The notes: generated by a model from the sequence alone, not told the origin. A stretch of 64,000 bases of DNA from Cordylochernes scorpioides (GCA_030710605.1 CP092877.1:4179597-4243596), one strand, 5' to 3'. Numbered from the stretch's first letter, positions 10,733 through 22,548 are shown. Program-made: numbers and translations.

Positions 10733-11414
10733 AATAAATAAATAGTTGAAAAGATTATTTATTTTTGGTAAAAAGTAGGCAGGAAATGGGGAACATTGAG
10801 CATGACAGGGTCTTTGTATAAATGACAGATACATCCATTATGCAATGTCTTAAATAAATATATATTTCTATTTTAAAAGATGAAACCATATATATAACAC
10901 ACATATATATAAAATTGTTAATTTTGTTTTATTTTTATTGGGAACAATTTTTAACGTCTTGCCAAATGCTTTGTTTTTATTTATTTCTCCTGACGAAGAC
11001 AAAATATTTTTGTTGAAACGTTGAGAAAATAAAAACCTTTACTGGCCGAAGTGTCTGTTTTTTTAAAGAAATAAAAAATAAAACGTCCACAAAATATCAT
11101 CTAAAGTGTAATTGAGATCATTATTAAGCTTTTCTGCATACTAGCAAATTTGGCTCAGTCCTATTGTTTCAAAACGGGATACGGGAGAAAATGTTTTCAT
11201 TCTTTCTAGCACATCAGAATTGTTAGTGTACATCATTCTTAATGACTACTCGAGACAGAGGTGAAATGGCATTCGAACCACTCCTATATTCGTGGAACAG
11301 AATGCTCAACTTCTGCTTCGGGAAGAGGTCTACCATTGAGTCTAGGGCCACTCGGCGTTGGCTGAGACGGAGTGAGGAAGACACTTGTCGTACAACCCTA
11401 GTACGAGGGGGGGC
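10733..11414. other. AT-rich spacer with a Penelope-like relic
   Basis: Apart from the hammerhead-bearing stretch (about 10,960-11,060) I recognise nothing. Short open frames at 11,223-11,490 overlap the start of the LTR-like repeat and look fortuitous. Confidence 0.5.
10978..11033 (+). ncRNA. hammerhead ribozyme motif (Penelope/retrozyme type)
   Basis: Core CTGACGA (10,990-10,996), a stem-II hairpin AGACAAAA/TTTTGTT, then GAAAC (11,015-11,019) and GTT. Stem I pairs TTATTTCTC (10,981-10,989) with GAGAAAATAA (11,023-11,032). The predicted cleavage is after 11,022 (GUU). The one extra purine before GAC is as in other hammerheads of Penelope-like elements. Stem III is only the self-complementary ACGU, so activity would need dimerisation. 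The downstream TTACTGGCCGAAGT is shared with the copy at 43,191-43,260. Confidence 0.75.
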
Positions 11415-11710
11415 ATCTGGGCGTCGGCTATTTCCTCCCCCTCTGCCCGCAGCTGCCACCAGCTCACCACTCTTTCGGTTTTTATTTTGACGTCATTATT
11501 TTTAGTTTAAATACAAATAAGGGTGATACAGGTTATATTAATAAAGATATAGCATATATATAAAATATGGAGGTGGTAGCAAATAGGAACAGTGTAAATT
11601 TTAATAGAAGGGTATGATCGGAAGTATCGGCTCTAACTAATTGGAAAATATGTGAATTATGCTAAAAGTATCATTATTGTACAGTTTAAAATATACTATA
11701 TATAATATAA
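11415..11710 (-). repeat. LTR-like dispersed repeat, partial copy 2
   Basis: Matches the CRE-containing half of the repeat at 3,150-3,610 and extends into the part otherwise seen only at 36,240-36,480 (GGTATGATCGG...TCGGCTCTAACTAATTGG on plus). The TATA-containing half is missing. It directly abuts the Helitron starting at 11,726. Confidence 0.6.
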
Positions 11711-11725
11711 AGTCATATATATATA

Positions 11726-12436
11726 TCTATATTAATAAAATGGAAATTTCATAAGTGGACATCACTAAAAACTTTCGTTACAATGCATCAATTTCAACCA
11801 AATTTTCAACATTTATGTAAAACGAGATGGAGCAGGTTTTGCTTAACATCAAAATATATTTCCTAACATTAACATGCGTAACTTCGCTGTTATCGATTAA
11901 ATACAAAAAAAATCAACAGAGTTAATTTTATTTATATATAAATACAAAATTAAATTTCAACAGAGTTAATTTTTTTACATACTAGCTAATAATCTCATTC
12001 TAAAAAATATTCAAACAAGCAATTTTAAGATAACACCATATGTAAAACATCGGCCAAGAAAACAACAACGATATTACATCTTTCTCATATATTCACACAC
12101 AATCTTGATTAATAATTAAAACTAATATTTAACATTGTTTATTATACTTCAACTTTTATTTCTACATTTGTTTTTAAATACCCAATTGTTTTATCATGTT
12201 TCTAATTTCGCCTAACAAATATACAAATTTATAGTGACCAACATATGCAAATTTTATCTTTGTTTTTATTTAACTTGATATCGTAAACATAACATCCATT
12301 GTAAGCATTTTTCTGTTCACCTTCCGTGGTTTCTCTTTTCTCTGAGAGTTTTTAGGTGTAGTATATTTTCTTATTACTAGACTACAAACATTCCCTCGAG
12401 AAAAACCTGTTGGGCGAAGCCGGGTACATCCGCTAG
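11726..12436 (+). mobile_element. non-autonomous Helitron
   Basis: Starts A|TCTATATTAATAAAATGG and ends with a hairpin-forming TTGGGCGAAGCCGGG, then TACATCCG, then CTAG|T (CTAG at 12,433-12,436). A 5' TC, a 3' hairpin followed by CTRR, and insertion between A and T are the diagnostic Helitron termini. No Rep/helicase coding is present in the 711 bp, so it depends on a helper. Confidence 0.75.
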
Positions 12437-12460
12437 TATATATATATATATATATATATT
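12437..12460. repeat. (AT)n microsatellite
   Basis: About 24 bp of alternating TA directly after the Helitron 3' end. Confidence 0.9.
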
Positions 12461-12517
12461 ACTTAATGAGAAAACAATAGAAAAAAAAATAAAAGATAAG
12501 TGGGTCAGGTGTTGATA

Positions 12518-13176
12518 TCTATATATATAAAAATGAATGTTTGTATGTTTGTTGGTTTGTATGTCCGGTATACAAATTCGCAGTAATTCACTAATTCAAA
12601 CCAAAATTTCCATACATAGGTAAAAAAAATACGGGGAAGACGATAGGCTATTTTAAAAAATATATAAATCAATTATTAAAACTATAAAATTTTAGTCAGA
12701 AAATGATGATGACGATATTGCTGTATCATGTTTGATTATCAGATACAAAATTATATCGGGAAAAAATCCAAAAAGCAGAGACCACGGGTGAAACCAGTTC
12801 ATTATTTTGTACGCAGGAACAAAATTCTAACAGAAAAACATTCATTCGAGCAAGAAACAAAAGCCAGATAACCTTTCTATAAAAATATCGCTTCTCAGAC
12901 ACAAAGTTTGGAGCGGGACGTTTCACAAGAGTGACATCCACGGCGCCAATTTATAATTGTAACGAATAGTATTTGAAAATCAAAATATTATAATTTTCAA
13001 ATATCGTTGTGAAAATCTACATATTTATTTTTATATTTTAAAAACACACAAAGTTTGGAGCGGGACGTTTCACAAAAGTGACATCCACGGTGCCAATTTA
13101 TAATTGTAACGAATAGTATTTGAATAAAAACATTTAATCGGGTAAAACCCGGGCGTTGCCCGGGTCATTCGGCTAG
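12518..13176 (+). mobile_element. non-autonomous Helitron
   Basis: 659 bp. Starts A|TCTATATATATAAAAATGAA at 12,518. It ends with a perfect 8-bp-stem hairpin ACCCGGGC-GTT-GCCCGGGT (13,147-13,165), 7 nt later CTAG (13,173-13,176) and a T. The same family is present in inverted orientation at 60,751-61,260. An internal segment repeats (12,897-12,968 and 13,047-13,125). No coding sequence. Confidence 0.85.
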
Positions 13177-13540
13177 TTAAAAATAAAGAAGGCATCTCCT
13201 GACCACGAGCACATGTGCTTTTTAGATGGCAGAGCGCCATCTAGTGGAGCAAGAATAAACGAAACGTTTATTTAGCTTGCTCCGTGATATTTGGCCAACC
13301 CAATTTCTTGATAAATCAAGAAAAGCCATCCACGAACGCGTTTCGCGCTGTTGGCGCTCGTCAGCGTGAAGTAGGCTGTAACCACTGCATCCAAAAAGAT
13401 TTTTTGGACCCAATGGCTTCCCGAGAAATCAAGAAATGGGTATTCCGTTAAGTTTAGTTTATTCTTGCTCCACTAGATGGCGCTCTGACATCTAAAAAGC
13501 ACATGTGCTCGTGGTCAGGAGATGCCTTCTTTATTTTTAA
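13177..13540. mobile_element. inverted-repeat element with hammerhead core
   Basis: Two 84-bp arms (13,177-13,260 and 13,457-13,540) that are almost exactly complementary and begin TTAAAAATAAAGAAGGC. A target duplication of TTAA is possible but ambiguous because the outermost bases are palindromic. The interior holds a hammerhead motif on the minus strand (13,329-13,370), suggesting a relic of a Penelope-like or retrozyme element with head-to-head terminal repeats. It abuts the preceding Helitron end with no spacer. Confidence 0.75.
13329..13370 (-). ncRNA. hammerhead ribozyme motif
   Basis: On the minus strand: stem I TTCACG/CGTGGA, conserved CTGACGA (13,364-13,358), perfect stem II GCGC-CAACA-GCGC, GAAA (13,344-13,341), then CGCGTT with predicted cleavage between 13,335 and 13,334 (GUU). 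Stem III is the self-complementary ACGCGU with no loop, the minimal form that works as a dimer. All core nucleotides match the consensus. Confidence 0.75.
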
Positions 13541-14940
13541 TATTACTTAATGTTTTTTTTGTTTTTTTTTTGTTGTTGTTGTTGTTTTTTCGTGTGTATC
13601 ATACTGCGTTCGCGAGTAGTACGCTGATTAGCTAGAATTCGATAAATTAAGGAGTTTTGATTCTGATAAAGTGGAGGCTCAAGAAATCCTACGTCGTCAG
13701 AAAGCCGTTTACAGACAATGATGTTCCTGACTACACACCTAGGGCTGCAAAAATGTACCCAACAGGTTTTACCTCGTCTTATACCCGAATAGCACACACA
13801 CAACTTTATTAAGGCCACCGGTATTATACAGATTCAGCATAGAAAGGAGGCACAGATAGAGCCTCTATACTCCAGGCAGCACAGAACCCAATAAGAGCTG
13901 CCAGGGCTGGCGCATGTCCAGGGGCCACAACGTACATATGTCAAGGTTAATGTATCACTGAAAAGACGAGTTAGGAATCAGCCGCGTTCTAGTCTTCGTT
14001 TTCCTCATCCAAATAAACCACGACATTCGGCGAATCCATCATTCTTCTCCGAACGCGCTGACACTGCGGCCTTGTAGAATTTATATAAACCAAGGAGGAG
14101 ACCTTGATTTAACATCATTGCATTCATCCAGTTATATATTTGTTGACTATCGGGTTGAGACAAGGATAAGTCACCCACGAGTTATTTTCTTTGTTTCTCC
14201 AAGCAAAAGCAAACAAATATCATATGCATGATTTCATCTTGTATTCTGTTTTTACATAAATTAAAAGACAATCAGTCTTCCAACACTTTGAACGATTTTC
14301 TGGAAAGAATATTCATAGGATTCTCAGTCGCAAAAAGTCCTTTAATGTATTTGTGAGTAGATATAGTTCTGCTGTCATTGATATTTTTGAATGTTTGAAG
14401 TGATTGTAAAGAGAAGTATTTAATATTTGCGCTTTGTTGTCTTTTTGAATGCTTTGTTCAGTTGCTATTCAAATAATACCGGGGATTTCGGTCTGTGTGT
14501 CAGTAAAATCCGTACAACCCTTCAAGAACGAGAAGCCCTTTGGGTCTATAATAGTTGACAGATTTTCAACAAATTTTCAGCCTGCTCTTTGATGGTTGTG
14601 CAATGTTCGGAGGTGTGCCAAACACCCCCATTCACGTATCCCAACTATAATTCATCCCAGAGATCTTCCCTTCTTTTTGTCCCTATGAAAAAGCGATTCA
14701 TTACAAATGAAATCCTGCTAGTATTTTTTTTTTCAAATAACGATCCTTTCATGTTTCTGTGAGTGGGAAAATGCTGTAATTTTCAAGATGTATGAATGGG
14801 TCAAATAGCAACAGCGTTCTTTCTAGAAACTTAACATTCCAACACACTATTTGTATTGTGTCTTTGGACGGAGAACAAACTTGTCTATTTACAGTAATTT
14901 GCCTATAAATATTTTTATTTACAGAGGATTGGGGCTTTGC
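13541..14940. other. no gene recognised
   Basis: Begins with T-rich low-complexity sequence containing TTG repeats (13,551-13,588). The rest shows no recognisable coding region, RNA gene or transposon end. Confidence 0.55.
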
Positions 14941-14946
14941 CGTTAT

Positions 14947-15234
14947 CTATAAAACATTATCGCCCTCTTGGCTTAATATTCTACCATTTGTAACGTAATA
15001 ATTAATTCCTCCCATTATAAGTCTGTTATCCCGTAGTTTCGTAGCAATACCTTTTCCCGTAAGATCTTTCTTCTTTGTGACAAGTAATTTACGTTTTTCT
15101 CTAGCCTTTACCGGATAATCTTTGTTTAAATAAATCTTGGTATTTTTTAGTCTAAACATGTTTTTGAAGAGTAAGATACGCTCTTTATGTTCCGGTACCT
15201 CAACAAAAATCGGCGAGTTTTCCTTTTTTGACAA
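14947..15234 (-). pseudogene. ORF1p-like fragment of a retrotransposon
   Basis: A 95-residue minus-strand frame with the pattern SPIFVEVPEHKERILLFKN, then RLKNTKIYLNKDYP, KAREKRKLL and DNRLIMGGINYY. This spacing resembles the C-terminal domain of L1-type ORF1 proteins, which bind nucleic acid in the element's RNP. The N-terminal coiled coil and RRM are missing. The upstream frame (about 15,235-15,245) may continue for a few residues. Identification is by pattern memory only. Confidence 0.5.
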
Positions 15235-15374
15235 TCTGCGACATTGCTGGGTCTTAGTTTTCCTGGATTTGTATTTTTTTTTTTTTAGAAATTAGATTCA
15301 TTATTATATCGCAAGTATCTGTTTTGTACCCAGAAGAACATCATTCAGCGAAATTCAATTTCGACGATATGCAT

Positions 15375-15495
15375 CCGACGCCCTGTACTTCTTGGAACGT
15401 CTAGTGACGGGTGATGAAACAAAGTGCTATCATACGGCCCGAAACTAAATGCTAGAGCAAGCAAGGGCTACACTCAGAGGTAAAGGCACCGAAGA
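15375..15495 (+). pseudogene. short mariner transposase relic
   Basis: The plus-strand translation FLERLVTGDETKCYH resembles the first catalytic block of mariner transposases (F-L-x-R-[IL]-V-T-G-D-E), followed by a stop. No inverted repeats were found nearby. Too short for more than a family guess. Confidence 0.45.
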
Positions 15496-15499
15496 AATG

Positions 15500-16560
15500 T
15501 TTGTCTCGGTCTGTTCTGTAAGTTTTGATAACTGCGTTATTTTGATTTCAAGAGAATTAGCGACCTTTCAATTGCACTCGCTTTATACCGTATTTACAGA
15601 TATGTATATGTGTTATAATAATATAATAAGGTGGGGAAAGAGAAATAATCACACCACAAGTTGGTAGAGGAACCCAGGTAACCAGAGAGAGAGGGAGAGC
15701 GCCGGGTCCGGCATCAGCCGGGCGGCCGTTTGTTGCGCACACAATCCCCTACTGTCTTAATAGTCCCGAGAACTCACGGGCCCCTCTGGTCACCTCTTGG
15801 AATGTCGCTGGTGTCTTAAATGACCGGACTTTAGCTGCCCGTCTCTCTCTGGGTTGACTGTAGGTTTGCTTTATTATTCCAGGAAGAGTATATATTATGA
15901 CATATATGTGTCAACAAAACATATTGAATCCTAATCCTTGCTGAATTTTTATTTATGTATTATTTATCATTCTATTTATTTAATCAAAAGTTATTATTTA
16001 CATGTTTATAGAACTTATAATTTAAATCACTAAATGGTGTTTCGAAAGGTGTCCAAGTTTCTTTGGATGTTATTCATGATTTTATAAAAACCAACGCTTT
16101 CAAAAAGTAACTCGTTGACATCTTTCAATACAAAGCTTTCACAGGTAACTAACTCCTTAAGGAGATACACTAATAAAACCAAACATCTGGGAATAATTTT
16201 GTTTTATCGTTTTAGTAAAAATACATTTGGAAATTTTTTCGGTCCAAAAGTGTATATCTGATACGACACAACGCGAATTATACAATAAGGATGTCCGCTA
16301 AAGATATAAGTGGCCCCTAAGAAGCCTATATAGGATTGATAAGTCGGGATTGTGGCGGATGTTAGATACGTCAACAATGGACTAAGTCGTTCAACTTTCA
16401 AGGAGTTGTAAGCCACTTCCGTAAGTCCGTGGCTGAAGCACCTACACTGGCCTGGTATTACGGTAAAAGAAGAAAGGAAACAGCTGTGAGAGGAAAATGT
16501 GCCAACAATGGACGTCACACTTCCTGCAGCCTGCACCGCCCGCCAGGTAGGACTCTCCCT
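15500..16560. other. no gene recognised
   Basis: Mixed composition, with a GC-rich island at 15,675-15,850. Short open frames on both strands have no recognisable motif. It leads directly into the B minisatellite. Confidence 0.5.
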
Positions 16561-16564
16561 GCGA

Positions 16565-17755
16565 TGTCAGCTCTGGGGTTGAGACAGTCCGCGGATCTCC
16601 TTGTGTTAACTATAAGGTTGAGACAGTCCGCGGACCTCAGCTCTGGGGTTGAGACAGTCTCCGGATCTCACCGTCTCAGCGCTGTGGTTAAGACAGTCCG
16701 CGGACCTCAGCGCTGTGGTTAAGACAGTCCGCGGACCTCACCGTCTCAGCACTGTGGTTGAGACAGTCCGCGGACCTCACCGTCTCAGCACTGTGGTTAA
16801 GAGAGACCGCGGACCTCAGCGCTGTGGTTAAGACAGACCGCGGACCTCAGCGCTGTGGTTAAGACAGTCCGCGGACCGCACCGTCTCAGCGCTGGGGTTG
16901 AGACAGTCTTCGGATCTCACCGTCTCAGCGTTGTGGTTAAGACAGACCGCGGACCCTCAGCGCTGTGGTTAAGACAGTCCGCGGACCTCAGCGCTGCGGT
17001 TAAGACAGTCCGCGGACCTCACCGTCTCAGCACTGTGGTTGAGACAGTCCGCGGACCTCACCGTCTCAGCACTGTGGTTAAGAGAGACCGCGGACCTCAG
17101 CGCTGTGGTTAAGACAGTCCGCGGACCTCAGCGCTGCGGTTAAGACAGTCCGCGGACCTCACCGTCTCAGCGCTGGGGTTGAGACAGTCTTCGGATCTCA
17201 CCGTCTCAGCGCTGTGGTTAAGACAATCCGCGGACCTCACCGTCTCAGCGCTGTGGTTAAGACAGTCCGCGGATCTCAGCGCTGTGGTTGAGACAGTCCG
17301 CGGACCTCACCGCCTCACCGCTGTGGCTAAGACAGTCCGCGGACCTCACCGTCTCAGCGCTGTGGTTAAGACAGTCCGCGGACCTCACCGTCTCAGCTCT
17401 GTGGTTAAGACAGTCCGCGGACCTCACCGTCTCAGCGCTGTGGTTAAGACAGTCCGCGGACCTCACCGTCTCAGCGCTGTGGTTAAGACAGTCCGCGGAC
17501 CTCACCGTCTCAGCTCTGTGGTTAAGACAGTCCGCGGACCTCACCGTCTCAGCGCTGTGGTTAAGACAGTCCGCGGACCTCACCGTCTCAGCTCTGTGGT
17601 TAAGACAGTCCGCGGACCTCACCGTCTCAGCTCTGTGGTTAAGACAGTCCGCGGACCTCACCGTCTCAGCTCTGTGGTTAAGACAGTCCGCGGATCTCCT
17701 TGTGTAAGCTATGAGGTTGAGACAGTACGCAGACTTCTCGAGTCAGCTCTGAGGC
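16565..17755. repeat. minisatellite family 1 (copy B)
   Basis: Roughly 33 units of 31 or 39 bp with the GTCCGCGGAC palindrome. A 281-bp higher-order repeat is visible (16,741 onward recurs at 17,022). From 17,340 to 17,690 the 39-bp units are nearly identical, giving open frames of up to 206 codons with a 13-residue period in all three plus frames and one on minus. Simultaneous openness in several frames marks it as non-coding tandem repeat. Confidence 0.95.
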
Positions 17756-17759
17756 TGAC

Positions 17760-20700
17760 ACAGATCATGAATTTCCCTTCATATCATCTCGTGATTTGAG
17801 ACAGTTCGAGTTATTTTCTTCATTTCAGCTCGGAATTTAAAACAGGTTGAAAGCTTCTCTTCATATCAACTTGGTAGTTGAGATAGTCCGAGTTCCTCTC
17901 TTCATATCAGTTCGACAGTTAGACAAAACGAAGTCTTCATATCACCACGGCAGTTGAGACAAACCGAGATATCTTCATATCAGCTCGGCAGTTGAGACAA
18001 ACCGAGGTCTCTTCATATCAGGTCGGTAGTTGTGACAAACCGAGGCCTTTATATCACCACGGCAGTTGAGACAAACCGAGGTCTTCATATCAGCTCGGCA
18101 GTTGAGACAAACTGAGGTCTTCATATCAGCTCGGTAGTTGAGACAAACCGAGGTCTCTTCATATCAGGTCGGTAGTTGAGACAAACCGAAGTCTTCATAT
18201 CACCACGGCAGTTGAGACAAACCGAGGTGTCTTTATATCAACTCGGCAGTTGAGACAAACCGAGGTCTTCATATCAGGTCGGTAGTTGAGGCAAACCGAG
18301 GTCTCTTCATATCAGCTTGGTAGTTGAGACAAACCGAGGTCTTCATATCACCACGGCAGTTGAGGCAAACCGAGGTCTTCATATCAGCTCGGCAGTTGAG
18401 ACAAACCGAGGTCTCTTCATATCAGGTTGGTAGTTGAGACAAACCGAGGTCTCTTCATATCACCACGGCAGTTGAGACAAACCGAGGTCTTCATATCAGC
18501 TTGGTAGTTGAGACAAACCGAAGTCTTCATATCAGCTCGGCAGTTGAGACAAACCGAGGTCTCTTCATATCAGGTTGGTAGTTGAGACAAACCGAGGTCT
18601 CTTCATATCACCACGGCAGTTGAGACAAACCGAGGTCTTCATATCAGCTCGGCAGTTGAGATAAACCGAGGTCTCTTCATATCAGCTCGGCAGTTAAGAC
18701 AAACCGAAGTCTTCATATCACAACGGCAGTTGAGAGAAACCGAGGTCTTCATATCAGCTCGGCAGTTGAGACAAACCGAGGTATTTTCTTCATATCATCA
18801 CGGCAGTTGAGACAAACCGAAGTATCCATATCAGCTCGGCAGTTGAGGCAAACCGAGGTCTTCATATCAGCTCGGCAGTTGAGATAAACCGAGGTCTTCA
18901 TATCAGCTCGGCAGTTGAGACAAACCGAGGTCTCTTCATATCAGCTTGGTAGTTGAGACAAACCGAGGTCTCTTCATATCACCACGGCAGTTGAGGCAAA
19001 CCGAGGTCTTCATATCAGCTTGGTAGTTGAGACAAACCGAGGTCTCTTCATATCAGGTCGGTAGTTGAGACAAACCGAGGTCTCTTCATATCACCACGGC
19101 AGTTGAGACAAACCGAGGTCTTCATATCAGCTCGGCAGTTGAGATAAACCGAGGTCTCTTCATATCAGCTCGGCAGTTAAGACAAACCGAAGTCTTCATA
19201 TCACAACGGCAGTTGAGAGAAACCGAGGTCTTCATATCAGCTCGGCAGTTGAGACAAACCGAGGTATTTTCTTCATATCATCACGGCAGTTGAGACAAAC
19301 CGAAGTCTCCATATCAGCTCGGCAGTTGAGGCAAACCGAGGTCTTCATATCAGCTCGGCAGTTGAGATAAACCGAGGTCTTCATATCAGTTCGGCAGTTG
19401 AGATAAACCGAGGTCTCTTCATATCAGGTCGGCAGTTGAGACAAACCGAGGTCTTCATATCAGGTCGGTAGTTGAGACAAACCGAGGTCCCTTTATATTA
19501 GCTCGATAGTTGAGACAAACCGAGGTGTCTTTATATCAACTCGGCAGTTGAGACAAACCGAGGTCTTCATATCAGCTTGGTAGTTGAGACAAACCGAAGT
19601 CTTCATATCACAACGGCAGTTGAGATAAACCGAGGTCTCTTCATATCAGGTCGGCAGTTGAGACAAACCGAGGTCTTCATATCAGGTCGGTAGTTGAGAC
19701 AAACCGAGGTCCCTTTATATCAGCTCGACAGTTGAGACAAACCGAGGTGTCTTTATATCAACTCGGCAGTTGAGACAAACCGAGGTCTTCATATCAGCTC
19801 GGTAGTGATATAAACCGAGGTCTCTTCATATCAGATCGGCAGTTGAGACAAACCGAAGTCTTCATATCAGCTCGGCAGTTGAAACAAACCGAAGTCTTCA
19901 TATCACAACGGCAGTTGAGATAAACCGAGGTCTCTTCATATCAGCTCGGCAGTTGAGACAAACCGAAGTCTTCATATCACAACGGCAGTTGAGATAAACC
20001 GAGGTCTCTTCATATCAGCTCGGCAGTTGAGACAAACCGAAGTCTTCATATCACAACGGCAGTTGAGATAAACCGAGGTCTCTTCATATCAGCTCGGCAG
20101 TTGAAACAAACCGAAGTCTTCATATCAGTTCGGCAGTTGAGATAAACCGAGGTCTTCATATCAGCTCGGCAGTTGAGATAAACCGAGGTATTTTCTTCAT
20201 ATCACAACGGCAGTTGAGATAAACCGAGGTCTCTTCATATCACAACGGCAGTTGAGACAAACCGAAGTCTTCATATCAGTTCGGCAGTTGAGATAAACCG
20301 AGGTCTTCATATCAGCTCGGCAGTTGAGACAAACCGAGGTCTTTTCTTCATATCATCACGGCAGTTGAGACAAACCGAGGTCCCTTCATATCAGCTCGGC
20401 AGTTGAGACAAACCGAGGTCTTCATATCAGCTTGGTAGTTGAGACAAACCGAAGTCTTCATATCACAACGGCAGTTGAGATAAACCGAGGGTCTCTTCAT
20501 ATCAGGTCGGCAGTTGAGACAAACCGAGGTCTTCATATCAGGTCGGTAGTTGAGACAAACCGAGGTCCTTTATATCAGCTCGACAGTTGAGACAAACCGA
20601 GGTGTCTTTATATCAACTCGGCAGTTGAGACAAACCGAGGTCTTCATATCAGCTCGGTAGTGATATAAACCGAGGTCTCTTCATATCAGATCGGCAGTTG

Positions 20701-21335
20701 AGACAAACCGAAGTCTTCATATCAGCTCGGCAGTTGAAACAAACCGAAGTCTTCATATCACAACGGCAGTTGAGATAAACCGAGGTCTCTTCATATCAGC
20801 TCGGCAGTTGAGACAAACCGAAGTCTTCATATCACAACGGCAGTTGAGATAAACCGAGGTCTCTTCATATCAGCTCGGCAGTTGAGACAAACCGAAGTCT
20901 TCATATCACAACGGCAGTTGAGATAAACCGAGGTCTCTTCATATCAGCTCGGCAGTTGAAACAAACCGAAGTCTTCATATCAGTTCGGCAGTTGAGATAA
21001 ACCGAGGTCTTCATATCAGCTCGGCAGTTGAGATAAACCGAGGTATTTTCTTCATATCACAACGGCAGTTGAGATAAACCGAGGTCTCTTCATATCACAA
21101 CGGCAGTTGAGACAAACCGAAGTCTTCATATCAGTTCGGCAGTTGAGATAAACCGAGGTCTTCATATCAGCTCGGCAGTTGAGACAAACCGAGGTCTTTT
21201 CTTCATATCATCACGGCAGTTGAGACAAACCGAGGTCCCTTCATATCAGCTCGGCAGTTGAGACAAACCGAAGTCTTCATATCAGGTCGGTAGTTGAGAC
21301 AAACCGAGGTCTTCATATCGGCTCGGCAAATGAGG
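17760..21335. repeat. minisatellite family 2 (copy B)
   Basis: About 94 units of 36-38 bp, longer than copy A (about 63). Higher-order structure is clear: an 855-bp block repeats exactly in register (marker GGTAGTGATATAAACC at 19,801 and 20,656; TCATCACGGC at 20,353 and 21,208), and an earlier 483-bp block repeats (CAGTTAAGAC at 18,691 and 19,174). Confidence 0.95.
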
Positions 21336-21522
21336 CATTCAGAGGATTTCATTTGACTTCACTTCGGCCTAGTAGTCTTAGCTATTATTGTTAACCTAGG
21401 CAACGCCAAGACTGGAAAAATATATAAAAATTTTGAACTTTTCATCAAATTCGCAGTTGGATGTGGCAGAGTGTGTGAAAATGGGTCTACAAATGGGTCT
21501 TTATTTATATTAATTCTTAGAA

Positions 21523-22345
21523 TAGTGAGAGCTGTCCTGATGTATGCCGCTCCATTGTGGGCAACAGAGCATAAAGACTTATTGGACAGTATACAAGACA
21601 TATTTATCCGTAGGTTCCTGAATCTGCTCAGATACACTCCAGGATACATAATCAGATTAGAAACCGGTCGTATCTCATTGAGTGTAACAGCTTTAAAATT
21701 AACCCTGAAGTATTGGCTGCGGGTGTTGAATATGAGCAGTGACAGATTGCCGCGTATGTGTTTTAATAGAACACGGGAACTGTCTAATGCCTCGGGCACA
21801 CCCATCGGTTTCATTAAAAAGCTCACCAATCTGCTTAACAATAATGGATCCCCTGCACTTGTTTCCTGTGATGATCCTGAAACGCTGAGGAGCCGCGATA
21901 ACAGGGCTCTTAAAAACAGCGGCAGACCAATCTATACAAAACGACCTTACAAGAATGGATAAATCTAAGCTATACTCTCACTACAAAGACATTCACATAT
22001 CTTTCATGACGGAGGGATACCTTTTAGGGGATTTTCCTTTCCCGGTTGTAAGACTACTCACACAAGTTAGAATACTTTCAAGTTTTTTTTAGAGAAAACC
22101 ACACCAAGATGCTCTACGGTGAGGACCCGATTTGTACCTTCTGTAATTCAAAACTAAAAAATGAAATCACTCACTATATTTTTGATTGCTATGCTCTGAA
22201 AGAAGAAAGAAGAACCCTTATGCTCAAAACTGGGCAACTCTGTGCTTCACTTCCATCAATAATTCACAATATTACCCAGAATAAGTATATTGCTACGGCG
22301 TTTTATGGTTTCCACAAGTCCATATCTCAGAAGAAGGCCAAGTGA
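21523..22345 (+). pseudogene. LINE ORF2 C-terminal region
   Basis: Encodes the region after the reverse transcriptase palm: VLMYAAPLWATEHKDLLDSI, a TPGYIIRLETGR block and KLTLKYWLRVL. It continues in other frames after about 21,950, through a segment reading YSHYKDIHISF, to the terminal zinc-knuckle CTFCNSKLKNEITHYIFDC (about 22,130-22,185) and the end SQKKAK at 22,345. At least two frameshifts. The catalytic YxDD region was lost by 5' truncation. The same order occurs on the minus strand at 50,261-50,611 plus 48,207-48,518. Confidence 0.75.
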
Positions 22346-22548
22346 CACTCACTCCTCACTTTCTTACTGCTACTCTCTTTGTGTTGTTTTTCTTGCTTCC
22401 CTCTTTCTCTTTCTTGTTTTTTTTTTTCCTTTTCTTCTGTATATATCGTTATTTCCTTTGTCTCACTGCTTTGTTCTTAGGCACACCTCTGGTGAATCCT
22501 GTATAGGGTCAGTGACCCTGAATAAAGGCTTTTTGTTGTTTGTTGTTG
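21523..22548 (+). mobile_element. 5'-truncated LINE insertion with 17-bp TSD
   Basis: Flanked by a perfect 17-bp duplication TATATTAATTCTTAGAA (21,506-21,522 and 22,549-22,565); copy A has a single uninterrupted version of this site. The 3' end reads AATAAAGGCTTTTTGTTG and a TTG-repeat tail. This is a 1,026-bp target-primed insertion specific to copy B, so it postdates the A/B split. Related relics are at 7,430-7,957, 30,600-31,365 and 47,760-50,640. Confidence 0.92.
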
